A stretch of 64,000 nt of DNA from Thalassia testudinum (GCA_037157565.1 JAZHRO010000062.1:1550001-1614000); one strand, 5' to 3'. Shown: positions 23,131-36,390, counted from the stretch's first letter. Translations and numbers: made by a program. Notes: generated from the letters alone by a model not told the origin.

Positions 23131-24870
23131 TTCCGTTGGTGCAAGGGCACCATGATTGTTTATTTTGATAATAACAAAACACTTGTTATTCCTTTTTTAA
23201 AAAAATAAAACATTTGTTATTTAACATTTGCTTTTGAGTTCAAGATTGCAAGACAATTGCAAATGGATACAAGTGTGAAGAGCTCGCATCCATGACGAAT
23301 TGGAGCTTGACGGAGGAGGAGCTTCGTGAAGAGTGAAAGCTTGAAGAAGGAAGGAGATGAAGAATATGATAGATTTCCATTCATCTTTTTCTTTATTTTA
23401 TTTTTTCTTTTGTTGCTCTTTATTTTCTTTCTTAGATGCATGTTAAAGAGCATCAAAGTATCAACATAGTAGTCCTAGGAACACTTGAACAACCCTAGGA
23501 TACTTAGGTTTTTCATAGAAGACTTAGAAAACCAGAATAGGTTTCAGACAACCTTTTAAGACGTCTAATACTAAAATCAGACGTCTGATAGTGAACTTTA
23601 AGACATTTGAATGTTGGATCAGATGTCTAAACACTTAGGTTGGAGTTAGTAGCTTCTATCTGCCTATTTCAGATGACCAACCCTTAGTTCGGACGTCTTA
23701 GAAGACGTCTAATGACTTTGTCAGATGTCTAATTAGTGAAACGTTGGCTTAAGAATATAATCGTTGAGCAATGAGCTTTAGGCTTCTATCAGACATCCGT
23801 AGAGGACCTTAGACGTCTGATAAGTAGACGTTGGCCCTCGATTAAGCCAAAATCACTTCTCTTGAGGGTTATAGCCATTTGTACCTTGGGAAATCCATTC
23901 TACAGTTAATTAGTTTTCCAGATGTCTATACTTAGTGCCAGACGTCCAACCTATCGTCTAACCCACTGTCACAAGAATTCTATTTAGGTCTTACTCATGT
24001 CAGGAAGGAAACCCGTTTAGAATTAGATGTCTGATTTAGTTTCTAGATGTCTTAAGAGTGACTTCCAGATGTCTGATATTTTTCCCAGATGTCTGATGAC
24101 CCTGTCAGAATCATTAATGATACTGATTGCGACTTGTTTTGCCTTGGGATGATCCCCAATGGCTACCAAAGGCTTCCAAAGCCTTCCTAGATCATCTATA
24201 AATAGAGGGGAAGCCCTTCCTTGTTTACACGAACCAAGTAATACTATTTCCACATACATTATGTCACTTTGATCTTGAGAAGAAGCTCTAGCTCTTCAAG
24301 CTTTAGTTCCACACCTGATAGCTTTATCCAGCTGTGCACCTGCTCTCACTCAGCAATTATGAGAGTGACGTAGTGCCTATGTGTGGATCACGCACCCGCG
24401 TCACTTGCTGACACACTTCCACCAAAGGGTAGATCCTTTACCTATAGTAGCTAGTTTCATTTACATACTTCGTGGCTCTGTAGAATTATTGTTGTTTTAT
24501 TTATCTTTGGTTGGGTATTCGCTTTGCGAATTCCCGTTTCCTTCGTGAGACAAAAACCTTCTCATGAAGAGAAGGGGTTTGAGACACGCTACCTTTGTTC
24601 AAAGTAGCGTCGGTTGTAAGAGGTTGAACTAGCCTCATTTAAGTAGTTCGGTTAGTGGATTTTGACTGACTCGGTCGATCGGAAAATCCAAACTCGAGGG
24701 GGTTAGGTGGTGGTTTACACCCGATTTGGGTTTCCACCTAAAAATCATTTATGCAATTGTGTGATTGTCATTTGTGTGAGATTGTTTATTTGCTTCCGCA
24801 CTTTATTTTATATTCCATAAATCTCACCCCCTCCCATAGGAATCAACACCTTAAAATCAGAGGGTGGGAT
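23130..24870 (+). mobile_element. Probable solo copia-type LTR nested in the Athila-like element
   Basis: The interior is interrupted by about 1.7 kb with LTR architecture on the plus strand: an opening TTTATTTTGATAATAACAAAA, several GACGTCT palindromes (about 23560-23950), a TATA box CTATAAATAGAGGGGAAG near 24196, and a T-rich and pyrimidine-rich tail ending around CTCACCCCCTCCCATAGGAATC. The layout resembles SIRE/Maximus-type copia LTRs. The edges are approximate, no duplication was confirmed and there is no coding sequence. Confidence 0.55.
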
Positions 24871-25550
24871 GATAAGTTGTGTACTTATCACCCCAACTTA
24901 TTTAACCAATTAGAAACAAACTAAAGATAGCGAGGACGCGAGAAATAAGTCCACATTTTAGTGGACACCCGGGTTGATTAACCTCGAAGACCTAAAGGTC
25001 TAAGTGTTCATGTCCTATTATATCATTTCCTACAGTTGACAAATTTCTAAAGCCTAAGTTTACTTTTCCTAATTCAATTTTTTTTAATAAATAAAGAAAA
25101 AATAAAAGGAATCTACGAAGCTAACAAAATGATTCAAATAAGGATATCCAACCCCCTATGCCTATCTAATGCAATGTCTTCATTGTATTAAAAAGACATG
25201 AAAAAGAGCAGTGTAGAGATGAAATCACCTAAATTTTGTGATTACCTGGTCAACTCCGAGATGAAAACAAACTTTATATGTGCTAAGTTTATTGCCTTCA
25301 GCTAGGCAGACTATACAGACAAAGAGGAAATCAGGAATTCACAACTGTAGGTCAGGATCAAAAGAAAAAGATTAACCTTAGAACTTACCAGCAGAGAATG
25401 TCCACAGATGTGGACCAGGTTATGATGCAAACCCATGCCCTAAGGTGGAGCGTATCTAAAGTTCTAGATAAAAATTACCTAGAACCGGAGATTGTTGTGT
25501 AAGCGAGGTCGGGCCTATGGTTTGTGAGGATGCAACCCAAGTCCAAAAAG

Positions 25551-27003
25551 TTAGTCAATAGAAAAATCAAGATCAAAAAGATAATCAATGAATTTGTGCT
25601 TTGGTTGTGCATCCTTAGAATAAAAAATATCATAAGGGTCCTGATAAAAAGTTGATGATTTTAGTAAAATAGGAACCCTTAGATCAAGAATTCTATTTCC
25701 CCCGGAATTGGCTTCCCAGATTTTCATTTCCAGTTTCCTATCCTCCATAATCACAGTTTCCAAGACCTCACAAATGAAATTATCCTCGTATAAAATATCC
25801 AAGTCCAAAATTTGTGATTTAATCAAAATTAACTTGGATCTAGTGATCTCAAAAACAAAATCATCATTACACTCAACGGGGTGTGTGTGAAGAATGGGGC
25901 TATGAATTGAATCATATATGAAATCAGGATATGAATCCTCCATGCTAGCCCTAGTTAGATCAAAATCTTCAGTTATAGGGCCATCAAATGATTTATCATA
26001 CTCCGCGGGCCCGTTTGTCTCACTAAAATTATCTTCCTCAAACTCAAGTAAGACTTCACATAAAGATTCTTCACCTTCAGAATCAAAGAATTTTGAATCT
26101 GCATTTATATATGTCTTAAAATCATTTATCATTGCCTGATCCATGGAGACATACTTTTTCTCATACTTTGGTTCAGGAATCTTGGGTGAAGAAATCAATT
26201 CATCCTCAACTGGTTGCTCTAGACCAACCTGGTCAACCCCGATCTCGTAAAATGTGTCCCCCTACAAGTGCCTGAGCGGGTTCTGACATTAGCTCTCCTG
26301 AAGGGGGTTCATCTTGGGAATCATCCCAAGATTGGATTAGAGAAATCACAAATCTCATCCTCAATTTTGACAACTTTCCAAGTAAAAGCTCACCCGAGTC
26401 CTTATACTTATCATGTTGGAGCCAATCCAATAAATACTTGTTAAGATCATCAATCATTTGAATCAAAGGCTCCAATTCTTCAATGTAGGGTGTTGGCTGA
26501 ACTTCTAAAGTTTGAATGGTGTTCCTTAAGTTAGCCAACACCCTATCTTAGACCTGGTTCACCTGAACCAAATGGTTTGATTCAGGGTTGGGTGGTTTTG
26601 GGTTCAGTCCAGGGGAGTCAAGAAATTAAGGTTTGTGGGGGCCTCCTTGATAGTAGTTCATTTCGAGTTGTTCAAAGAGGGGTGGTGACCTATATGCAGT
26701 ATAATCCTGGGGAGTGTTAGAGTTGTAATCATTATATCATTCTTGATTGTAGAACGTATTAGGTTGTCCATAGGTGGGCAGTGATCTATAATCGGTGTAG
26801 CTTGGAGAAGGATAAAAATCAAAATCATGATATCTAGGGTTAGACCCTAAACACAGAGGTCTGGAATTGTATCCCCAATTCGAGTTATCCCAACTAATAG
26901 ATGGTTGATTACAACATGGGTTGGGATAATAATCATCATATTGGGGATAACATGTGTCAGGAGGGTAGGAGTAGAAATGAGTGTAGGATGTGGAAGGATC
27001 CAT
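25551..27003 (-). pseudogene. Gag-like reading frame of the Athila-like element, unknown
   Basis: Three adjacent minus-strand open stretches read in order. 27003-26737 is Tyr/Pro/Ser-rich (MDPSTSYTHFYSYPPDTCYP at the start). 26541-26233 has a predicted helical TIQTLEVQPTPYIEELEPL. 26198-25551 is a 215-residue acidic protein with repeated Asp/Glu and EEDNFSETNGPAEYD. Stops separate them (for example near 26735). I recognise no retroviral zinc knuckle, protease or RT. Their place just downstream of the tRNA-Asp primer site argues for a degenerate gag or a lineage-specific ORF1. The function is not established. Confidence 0.5.
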
Positions 27004-28208
27004 GATGAAATGGGAGTAAAAGAAAGGTACCCTGCAGTATAAACAATTAAACCTGTCCTTAAGTGGGGTAGCCTAAAGGCCTACAGACTTTCAGAACCCA
27101 TCTTGAGATGAAAGAAACGATTTGATTTACTTCTTTCTGATCAATCCAACTAGTTAGAGGGAGGGATTGGGGAGAAGGTTCTTCTCTTGGCTTTCGCCTC
27201 AGGTTCCTTTAATAAACCCCAACCACGGTTGTTTGACACTGCTCTCCTAGCTAGACATCATATGGATCGGTAGAAGTAGATTAATAAAAAATAATCTCGA
27301 TTTGGGCCCCGAAGAGTGAGTCAAATCCTTAAGGCCAACATCTACTTGATTTTAGTTAGGCTTAGGTTTGAATGTGCTTGGGAATGTGATGGGCCATTTA
27401 TCTGGGTTGTGTCCTTAACGATCAATTTCAATATGTGCGTGCATAACCAGTGGCTTTTAAGTAAGATTATTTTTGGATGCAGTGAATTTTAGGGTTTAAA
27501 TCTTACTTAGTAGCTTTTAGGGTTCAACTTTAGGTTTATTCAATCACGGTTCAGTTGGCACACCAGGTTTTGAAAGCACAGGTGAAGATATCTTCCTTTA
27601 AAACTTAAAAGAATGTGGAGTGCCTGGTTAATTCCTAAAAGCTGAATCCTATGTGGCAAGCTACTTGATGAATCAATTTTATGTTAAGTGGTGCGACCCA
27701 GACAAATCAGACAAGTGGCCTGATGCAACACTAATTAAGGCACCCAATCAGTTTTAGCCTATTCTGATGTCTAATCACTTATTTGTATAGTGCGTTGAAG
27801 TGTATCGGGTCCTTAGGTTGGCTCCCTGGTTAAGTGATTAAATTAGACAAGAGTGGTATACTTTAGTGTGTGTGCAGGTATATAAGGTGTGTAAATTTAA
27901 ATAAATCCCACAATCATATATTTTTTTTATATATGTGGGGCGAGGTGGGTAGAAGTGATAAACAAATAATCAAGACTAATCTTAGGATTTATGCAAGCTC
28001 CTAGGTTAATTATGGTTTGTGTTATTAGATGGTGGAATGAAATCTAAAGGGTTAGAAGGTGGGTTACACTTACAAACCCTTCAACTGCACTTTCTCCAAT
28101 CTATCGCTTTTGCCTGCCTCAAGAGAGTACCTGCAATCACAATAAGAAAGGAGAGAAGTGAGCTAAATGATAAGTAAGGCGGAAAACACAAGAAATCACA
28201 TAGCGTTG
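27004..28208 (-). other. 5' leader of the Athila-like element
   Basis: About 1.2 kb between the primer site and the gag-like frame. It shows no protein motif. Long leaders are usual in this superfamily. Confidence 0.5.
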
Positions 28209-28228
28209 CCTCCTCGGCAACGATGCCA
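28209..28228 (-). other. Primer-binding site complementary to tRNA-Asp
   Basis: On the minus strand it reads TGGCATCGTTGCCGAGGAGG, which closely follows the TGGCGCCGTTGCCGGGGA site of Athila/Tat elements. It is separated from the LTR by three bases (28229-28231). Confidence 0.85.
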
Positions 28229-28231
28229 AAA

Positions 28232-30030
28232 TGATGAATGAGATTTTATACACTAAGAAGGTTGAGTTTGAAAACTCGTCGTTGTAGTTGCGTAAAAAAT
28301 CCGCTATCAAATAAATTTTACCGAAACTCAAAGTGAGTCCCGGGTCGAATATAGGGAGGCGAACATTTGATTAAAAATCGCATTTAGAATTATTGTCACA
28401 AAGTAGATTAGCTAGCTGAATTAAATCTAGGTTAGCTATTCTACTTAAATAATAAACAATAGAAGAGTGAGAGAGAATAATACAGGGAAAAGAGAGAGAG
28501 AGTAAACCAATATTTCATAATCATAGGAGCATGTTCATTACAACTAATTTCTATAATTAGAAAGTTGGAAATCTACACTAGAAAGCAGTAAAAATAGAGG
28601 GATGAGAAAATCCTTCTCGACAGCTTCTTGGAGGATGCGCCACGTTGGCGGAGTGTACATTGACGGAGCGCACGGAAGAGAGTGGTGAGATGCTGGACGA
28701 GGGAGAACAGAGCTGGAGGATGGAGGACAGAATAGGGCAACATCATAGTGGGATCTGCTTCTCGAATGGTGGTGAGAAGATAAGCATGGGATGCTCCACG
28801 AAGGGGGTGACAAGATGGGAAAATTATTTTACTCCATCTCTAGTGGATCATCCCGAGTATGGGACCAGCTCGTAGAGCTTTGGAGGGGGTGAGAGAAGAG
28901 AGAAAGGGATAATAAAATATGTAGTAGGGGTAGGCTATTTATAGGTGTAGTCATCGGGGTAATTTGGTCATTTGAAGGCTTAGAAATTAATGTTGGGGTC
29001 TTTATTGACATATTCATCTGTTGTTGTAGGTGAGTGTTGCCATAGCCGCACCTCAACGAGGGCCATGCGATGCCAATCTGACCACTCTTGTGAAGCCACG
29101 TCACCTGGCATCTCACCTTCAGACATTGCGGCATGCTCACCAAGCACTGTGTTGCGAGGATCGTCCAATGGAGATTGGATGCTCGAGATTGCACCACGCA
29201 GATCGCCATTAGAATGTACGCCTCGCCCGCGTACGATTGTGCGTGATCGTGTGTGTGATTGTGGTGTTCTCATCTAGCGCACCTAACGCTGCCATGTAGC
29301 CATATTCGTCGTTGCTCATCGTGCATCCAATGGCTCAATTGCGTCGCACCTTGCTTTAGCGGATTTAATCCGTGAATTGCGGATCAAACCCATGCCTCCT
29401 CTTAGCGATAGACCACACGATCGCTACGCCACGCCCATAGTTGTGTCAGGTTTTTGATTTTAGGGTTGTGACGCTCTCATCAGTTGGATGGAAATCCAAC
29501 GGCTGAGATTGAGGGGCACGAATGAAGGAGTCCTGTGGGTGGCCTTGAGCGGCTAGGATGGCGTCATGTGGCGTTATCTAGGCCGTCCATCTTCAAATGC
29601 TCGTAGATGGTGCTACGGACATTGGATTGGATCAATTTTCCCATCGTTGGGTTGCGATCGTCAATCCAAAGCCATCCATGCGGTTAGATTTGTCGTCTGA
29701 GGTATGGATTTGCACCACCTTGCTCCTTGACCTCTGATCTTCCTTGGACTGCATCTGATGTTATGGAGGTCTAATTGGGGCAATCTCGGAGGTGTTGGAC
29801 TTAGATCGTCACCCTTATTAGACCCGTATAATTAAATCTTCAATTCGAGGCCTCGAAATGATATTGCCCTGTCCCTTGGGTACAAAAGGGCAAATTAGCC
29901 TATAATTTATACAAATTAATCTAAATGCATGATAATGCATGTTATGAAATATTTATAATGCATGATGCTTTTGTAGACCTAGGAACATGCATCAATAGAC
30001 ATTTTAGGCCAATTAGGTGTGTACACATCA
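28232..30030 (-). repeat. 5' LTR of the Athila-like element
   Basis: It starts TGATGAATGAGAT and ends GTACACATCA, and it is the partner of 20423-22193. A minus-strand TATA box (TATAAATAG) lies near 28935-28944. Point differences between the LTRs are frequent, so the insertion is not recent. Confidence 0.93.
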
Positions 30031-30059
30031 TATGTTACTTCGATACGTCGTTTTAAATT

Positions 30060-31240
30060 CTACATAAATTTTGTCTCCTTGCTATGTTATCAATTTCTTA
30101 TAACACATTGGTTCCATGGAGGGATTAATATTCGTGATGATTTTGCAATACTTCTAATCAGAGGTTTTGTAACACATTAATTTGAACACAGCTTTTTCTC
30201 ACCAAGAGATAAGAACTCATTTTTTAATTTATAATACGTCAGATTAATAGTTTTGTAAAACAAAAATTTCAATGGTGAAGCACTTAGGTAAAGATTCTCA
30301 CTCGCAAATGATTTGTAATATGCAAATCACAAGTTCTATAATACAACCCTTTGAAATCAACAGTAACCAAATTTGATGCATTTATGATTGTGTAACATGT
30401 ATTCACCGTATTACACTAGAATTATGCATACATTTTTGATGCAGCTGTAATCATGGAGAGATATCTATTTGTGTATGTAATTGTATTACCACATATCAAT
30501 AGTTTGTAACACAATAATTTTAAATGGAGCAATCTCAGTGGAAGATAGCCACTCCAAAATTTGTTTGTAATAAGTAAAACAAAAATTTTGTAACACATGC
30601 AAATCACAAATTCTATAACATAACCCTATGAATTCAGCAACGACCAAAGTTGGTGCATTTTTTATTGTGTAAATGTCCCTTGTATTACACCAGGATTACA
30701 CATACATTTTTAATGTAGATGTATTTATAGAGAGATAACTACTCGTGTATGTACTTGTATTACCACATATCAATAGTCTGTAAGATAACAATTTTAAATG
30801 GAGCAGATCTCAGTGAAAGATAGCCACTCTTGAATTTGTTTGTAATACGTAAAACAAAAATTTTGTAACACACGCAAATCACAAGTTCTGTAACACAACC
30901 CTCTAAATTCAGTAGCAACCAAAGTTGGTACATTTATGATTGTGTAACATGTATTCCTTATATTACACCAAGATTACGCATACATTTTTAATGCAGATGT
31001 AATTACGAAGAGATAACTACTTGTGTATGTACTTGTATTACCACTTATTAATCGTCCGTAACACAACGATTTTAAATCGAGTAGATCTTAGTGAAAGATA
31101 GCCACTTGCGAATTCATTTGTAATACGTACAATAAAAATTTTGTAACACAATCTTTTGATCTTAGCAGCAACCAAATATTATATATCTATGATGGTGTAA
31201 CACTTATATCTTGTATTACAACAGGATTACAAATCCCCAT
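30060..31240 (+). repeat. About 275-bp tandem repeats in transposase intron 1
   Basis: A unit with landmarks TTATGATTGTGTAACATGTATTC, CTTGTATTACCAC, AGATAGCCACT and TTTTGTAACACA recurs in order. Its ATTGTGTAA mark falls at 30387, 30664, 30939 and (as ATGGTGTAA) 31192, giving spacings of 277, 275 and 253. There are about three and a half diverged copies. Each copy holds several GTATTAC/GTAATAC or GTAACAC motifs. It lies just upstream of the exon 2 acceptor. Confidence 0.9.
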
Positions 31241-31306
31241 GCTCATATCTTTATTTCAACTTTAGATGATTTATTATAATCGAATGTTTTTTTTTACTCA
31301 ATGCAG

Positions 31307-31695
31307 AATCCCAATCCTTGAATATATTGGATGACTCTGATGCTGAAACATCTCAGAATGAAGAGCTGGATCGGCTAAGACCTTAAATTGGTATAGAATT
31401 TAACTCTGTAGCTAAGGCAAAAATATTTATGAACACTATGTTATTGATCATGGATTTTGCATTTGCAAGAGTAGCACAAAATATTCCGTAGACAAGGTTT
31501 CAAAAGATAAGGTATTGCCATATAAGAAGTTTGTTTGTACATCTGAGGGGTTTTCTGACAAAACATTTGATGTGCTGGGTAGCAAGTCATTATCATTTTC
31601 TAATCAATTGCCCAACTCTACATCACCTTCGAAGTCTAATATAAAGAAGAGATTTGGTACACATAGGACCGGGTGTGGTGCAAAAATGGCAATTA
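31307..31695 (+). other. Transposase exon 2, 5' part (FAR1 domain start)
   Basis: It starts after the acceptor ATGCAG. It encodes an acidic lead-in (DDSDAETSQNEELDRL), then RP-stop-IGIEFNSVAKAKIF, a one-base frame change near 31435, and HYVIDHGFCICKSSTK through KKFVCTSEGF to TGCGAKMAI. It stops at 31695, where the copia target site AATTA (31691-31695) lies within the Ile/Lys codons of the FAR1 domain. Confidence 0.88.
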
Positions 31696-32786
31696 TGTTG
31701 AAATAAATGCATATAAGAAATAAATAAATAAAAATATATGCATTTCCAACGTTTTCAGATAGATCAATAGTATTCAATCAAGCATTTCAAACATGATTTG
31801 GCAAGATCTAGAATAAAATAAAGAATAAATAATATGCAATAGCACAAATAAACAAAACGAGAAGGGATTAGATTTTACTCCGATCAAAGCACCCATTAAG
31901 GACTTCCCTTAGAGAAGGTATCGCCCCCAATAATACCGGTGTGTCGGGGTCTGACAAATTCCTCCCAGGATACGATGATGCACCTCAAAGATTCTGCGCA
32001 CTCCAATCTTAGACATCCTCGAAAACCACCTCAGGAGAACGAAGCCATGGCAATTTGGTTTCCAACCAAATTTTTGATTAATCTACCAACTGAATAGTTT
32101 GATCAACTAGAAACTTCTCGTGGTTCTCTCACTCTCCTTGTGTAAGATCGACAAAAGTGATTGCAGATTTTTTCTAGCAATCTCATGTCGAACGGACGCA
32201 CCAAGAAAGAGAGACAAGAATGAGAGAGACAGGGGGAGAGAGTGGAGAGAGCTTTTATGCTCTTGTTGTATGTCAAACGAGAGGCCCCTCGTGGCCCTTA
32301 TATAGAGCCCACGACCAGACGTTTAAGGAAATTCTCGTTTTATGGAAACACAACAACTGATCAACCAAAATAATTGGTTAATCAAACTTCATTAATTGGT
32401 TGACCAAACTAATTGATCAATCAAACTAAATTCATTGATCGACTAAAATAATTGATTGACCAATTCAGGTTAAAATCGTGGGATTAAAAATCCGTAGCAA
32501 AAGGAGTCCAAGTTCCAAGTTCCAAATTGATTCTCACTCGAGCTCAAGCCAGAGCCGGGGTAGGGCGAGGCACATGCGCGTGTGTGCATGGTCCCCAGCC
32601 CCACCTCTCACTCTTTGCTACATAAGCCATGGGAGGCAAAAATCTTTTACACCCACCAAGAGGTTTGTCCACTTCCAGTATGAGACTAAAAACCTCTCCC
32701 AAATCTCACTGATTTCAATGTGAATTCCCACATCACCATATAACAATTGTATCCCAATTGATGCAATTAGGCTCTCAAATCCGACA
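31696..32786 (-). repeat. 3' LTR of the Tork-like copia (1091 bp)
   Basis: It has TG start and CA end (CTCTCAAATCCGACA). A minus-strand TATA box CTATATAAGGGCC lies near 32293-32305. A field of TTGATCGACCAA-like short repeats lies at about 32345-32470. The last roughly 710 bp match 37881-38594. The minus-strand polypurine tract GTGGGGGAT follows at 32787-32795. Confidence 0.93.
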
Positions 32787-32795
32787 ATCCCCCAC
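32787..32795 (-). other. Polypurine tract of the Tork-like copia
   Basis: On the minus strand it reads GTGGGGGAT, immediately 5' of the LTR start TGTCGGATTTG. Confidence 0.8.
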
Positions 32796-33304
32796 AAATT
32801 CATCGTTGAAATTTAACGATAAATTCCTCGGCTACTGCACTCTGCTTTCAATAAAGATACCTTCTGGTTTGAACCATTACCTGAGTCATTCACCTTCACT
32901 ACTAAAGGAATAAAGTGAAATTAGTCTTGAACTCTAGACCTTTGATGTGGGGTGTATAGTGGTGATAATAGAATGAAATTCTTGATGATAATCTTCAGGG
33001 TTGGTACTCTTAAAGGCCATGAACCATTTCCTGTTTCATGAGTGTAATTAGGAAAGACCCTATTCCCTTACCTACGGCCCACAGTAACACTCACATAGAT
33101 GGTGTTCTCCAAGGATGCACTGCTCACATCCTGCCATAAAGGCTTGAACCCATTTAGAGCCTTTGCTCTTCCTAAATTTGTAGCTTAAGGCACTTAGGCT
33201 TCCAGGGATTGAACTCAGATGCAAAAACATCTAACAATGAGTGCCAACCAGTTCCCCATACAGCTTGTTGTTACCACATTGAACATACTTTGTGGGATCT
33301 CCAC

Positions 33305-36300
33305 TCAGTTAGGTTGTGTTGCTGCAGCGGGTGAACTCCCAATGGGTCTTAGTCCCATCCCAAGCCTAGACTTAAGGACTAAAGATCTATTAAGTTCTTT
33401 AGTAAATGGATTTGCTGTGTTATCCTTGGATCCTATAAATTCCACAGCAATTACTCCTTGAGACACTAAATCCCTTACATACTTGAGTCTGATTTGGATA
33501 TGTCTATTTATTTTTTGATTAAACTTTGAACTCTTAATATTTGCTATAGCAATCATGCTATCACAATGCAACGATATCTTAGGAATTGGCTTACCCACCA
33601 TAGGGATTTCTGTAAGAAGTCCCTTTAGCCATTTAACCTCAATTCCAATGGTGTCCAAAGCACATAGCTCAGCCTCAAAGGTACATCGGACTAAAATGGA
33701 CTATTTTGCAGATCGCCAGGAGACTGCACCGCCTTTAAGGGTAAAGGCATACCCTGTAACACCATTACATCCCGGAATCCTCCATTTGACCGATCCAACT
33801 TGCATCACTATATCCTTCCAAAACTGAAGGATATTTACCATAATGCAAATTAAGGGAAACAGTTCCCTTTAAGTACCTAGGTACTCGGTCTAAGGCATCC
33901 CAATGAGTATAGTTAGGACAGCTTGTGTATTTACTCAACTTAGAAATGGAAAAAGAAATATTCGATCTAGTACAGTTAGCTAAATACATCAAGCTTCCTA
34001 TAATATGTGAATATCTTAGTTGTGAAACATGCATTCCACTTTTGTTCTTATAGAGAGTTTTTGATGAATCAAAAGGAGTGCTTACAGCCTTGCAATCATC
34101 ATAGCCAAATTTCTCAAGAACCTTCTCAACATAATGAGATTGAGAAATAGCTATCTCCTCTGCTTACTGAATTAAATTTAGGCCTAAGATCACATTTGCA
34201 ACACCCAGATCCTCTATCTCAAACTTACTACTCAAGAATAACTTAGTTTCATTCATAATTATAATGTCTGATCCAAACAATAATATATGATCTACATATA
34301 GGCATAGGACGATACACATATCACCCTTAATAATAGAGTAGACACACCTATCAGATTTGTGGCTTACGAAGCCAAAAGATTGTATAGTCTTATCATACTT
34401 TTCATGCCGTTGCTTGGGTGCTTGTTTCAAACCATAAAGAGATTTAACAAGCTTGCAAACCTTTTTCTCATTCCCAGGAGCTACAATTCCCTTAGGCTGG
34501 TCCATATTGATCTCCTCCTCAAGATCGCCATGAAGAAAGGTGGTCTTCACATCCATTTGGTGGATAGTGAGATAATAAATAGAAGCTAATGCAATAAGCA
34601 TCCGGATAGTAGTTATCTTAGTTACTGGAGAATAGTTATTGAAATAATCGATTCCTTCCATTTGCCTGAACCCCTTGGCAACAAGTCTAGCTTTGTATTT
34701 TTTAATAGATCTGTTAGACTTAAGTTTTTTCTTAAACACCCACTTACACAAAATAGTAGAGCACCTTGGAGGTAAATCAACCAACTCCCAAGTGGCAGTA
34801 GAGATGATTGAGTCCATCTCATTCTTAACGGCATCTTTCCAGTGCTTAGCTTCAGAAGAAGCCATAACATCACGATGAGTGTGGGGATCACCCTCGATTT
34901 GGTAAGTAATAAAATCACTTCCTAAATCCTTGGCCATTCTTGGTCTTTTACTTCTCCTAGGTTCATACTCTTCTACTTGATTGGGTTCAGAATGAGAAGA
35001 GCTAGCCCCCACATTAGACATCTTTTCCACTTGGTCAGGAATAGAACCAGATGTGGTGACTAGATCATCTAAAGTCACATTTTGAGGTAATCCGGTCTTC
35101 ATAGGGAAAACATCCTTAAAAAATGTAGCATCGCGAAGCTCAACAATAGTGTTGACATTTATGCCTGAAATATTAGATTTTATAACAAAAAATCTATAGG
35201 CATTGCTATTATCAATGTAACCCAGAAAGACCACGTCAACTGTCTTAGGTCCAAGCTTTTTCCTCTTGTGTTATGGGACAACCACTTTTGCAAGGCAACC
35301 CCACACTTTAAGGTATTTCAAACTTAGTTTCTTGTTTCTCCAAATATCAAATGAACTACTTATTCTTGAGGGGAACTCTATTCAAAATATGGCATCCCAT
35401 ATTCAAAGTTTCCCCCCACATGTAAGTAGGTAATCCTGAGCTTTGCAAGAGAGCACTGACCATGTTAGTTAGGATCCTATTCTTTCCCTCTGCTATCCCA
35501 TTAGATTGAGGGGAACATGGGGCCGTCACTTCATGAACTATACTAAAAGCTTGGCTCTGTTCATCAAATAAATTGGGCGTATAGTCCCCTCTTCTATCTG
35601 ACCTCAGTCTCTTACGAGTTTTCTCAGTTTGTGTTTCTGCTTCTTTCTTAAAGATGAGGAATTTACTTAATGCCTCATCCTTTGACTTAAGCAAATACGC
35701 ATAGCAGTATCTGCTACTGTCATCTATAAAGGTGATGAATACTTTTTATTGTCCTTAGTCAACACACCGTTAAACTCGTAGATATCCGTGTGCACCAAAT
35801 CTAGAACCTCAGTATCTCTAGTAATAGAGTGAAAAGGCTTTCTAGTTTATTTAGCCTGCACACATATTTCGCATTTCTTAGTTTTATTTATGGTGTGTTC
35901 ATGAATTATATCTAATTTCATCATTCTTTTTAAAGAATTGAAATTTACATGACCCAATTTACCATGCCATATATCACAAGATTCAATATTACTTCAAACA
36001 GATTGAATCGAATGAAAACTAACATTATTTAAAGCATTTTTAGATGACACATCCACATCACATCTTATTCTAAATAATAGATCAAAATCTGTCAAATACC
36101 CCTTTCCATAAAATATTTCATGTCTTAATATAATAACTTTATTACATTTAATGTTTAACTCAAAACCCTCTCTAATTAACAAGGAACCAAAAAAAATATT
36201 CTTTTTCACGGCAAGAATGTGCAACACCCTTCGCCCCGAGGAAAACCTCAAGTCTACGCGTTCGAATCCTAGCACCTTGGCTGTAGAGTCATTCTCCATC

Positions 36301-36390
36301 TTCACAGTCCTGCCACTGTAGGTCTGATAGGAAGAAAAGAACAATCTATTAATACAAATATGTAATTGGCTCCAATATCCATGAACCATT
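33305..36390 (-). pseudogene. Tork-like copia pol, broken
   Basis: Minus-strand order: a protease remnant with DIGANYIFV in place of DSGA near 36380; a pre-integrase region (about 36300-36050) and an intact-looking HHCC finger (WHGKLGHVNFNSLK and CEICVQAK, 35990-35840); an integrase core with CSPQSNGIAEGKNRIL (35356-35694); RT at 34164-35234 with YKARLVAKGFRQMEGIDYF, MDVKTTFLHGDLEEEI and LVKSLYGLKQAPKQ, the catalytic box being YVDHILLFG, so the second Asp is His; and RNase H (33305-34034) with YSDASWIG, LHCDSMIAIAN and RHIQIRLKYVRDLV. The 356-codon RT frame is the longest open pol piece. Gaps between fragments hold stops or frameshifts. Confidence 0.93.

Larger units (their letters stand above)
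20423..30030 (-). mobile_element. Non-autonomous Athila/Tat-like LTR element, TSD TATGT
   Basis: Two long LTRs of about 1.8 kb (20423-22193 and 28232-30030) flank a 6-kb interior. The duplication TATGT is at 20418-20422 and 30031-30035. The primer site complements tRNA-Asp, as in Athila and Tat gypsy elements, and the minus-strand sequence beside the left LTR contains ATGAGGGCA, a plausible polypurine tract. The interior has gag-like open reading stretches (25551-27003) but no RT, RNase H or integrase that I can find, so it must depend on a partner (LARD-like). It lies in intron 1 of the transposase gene. Confidence 0.9.
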
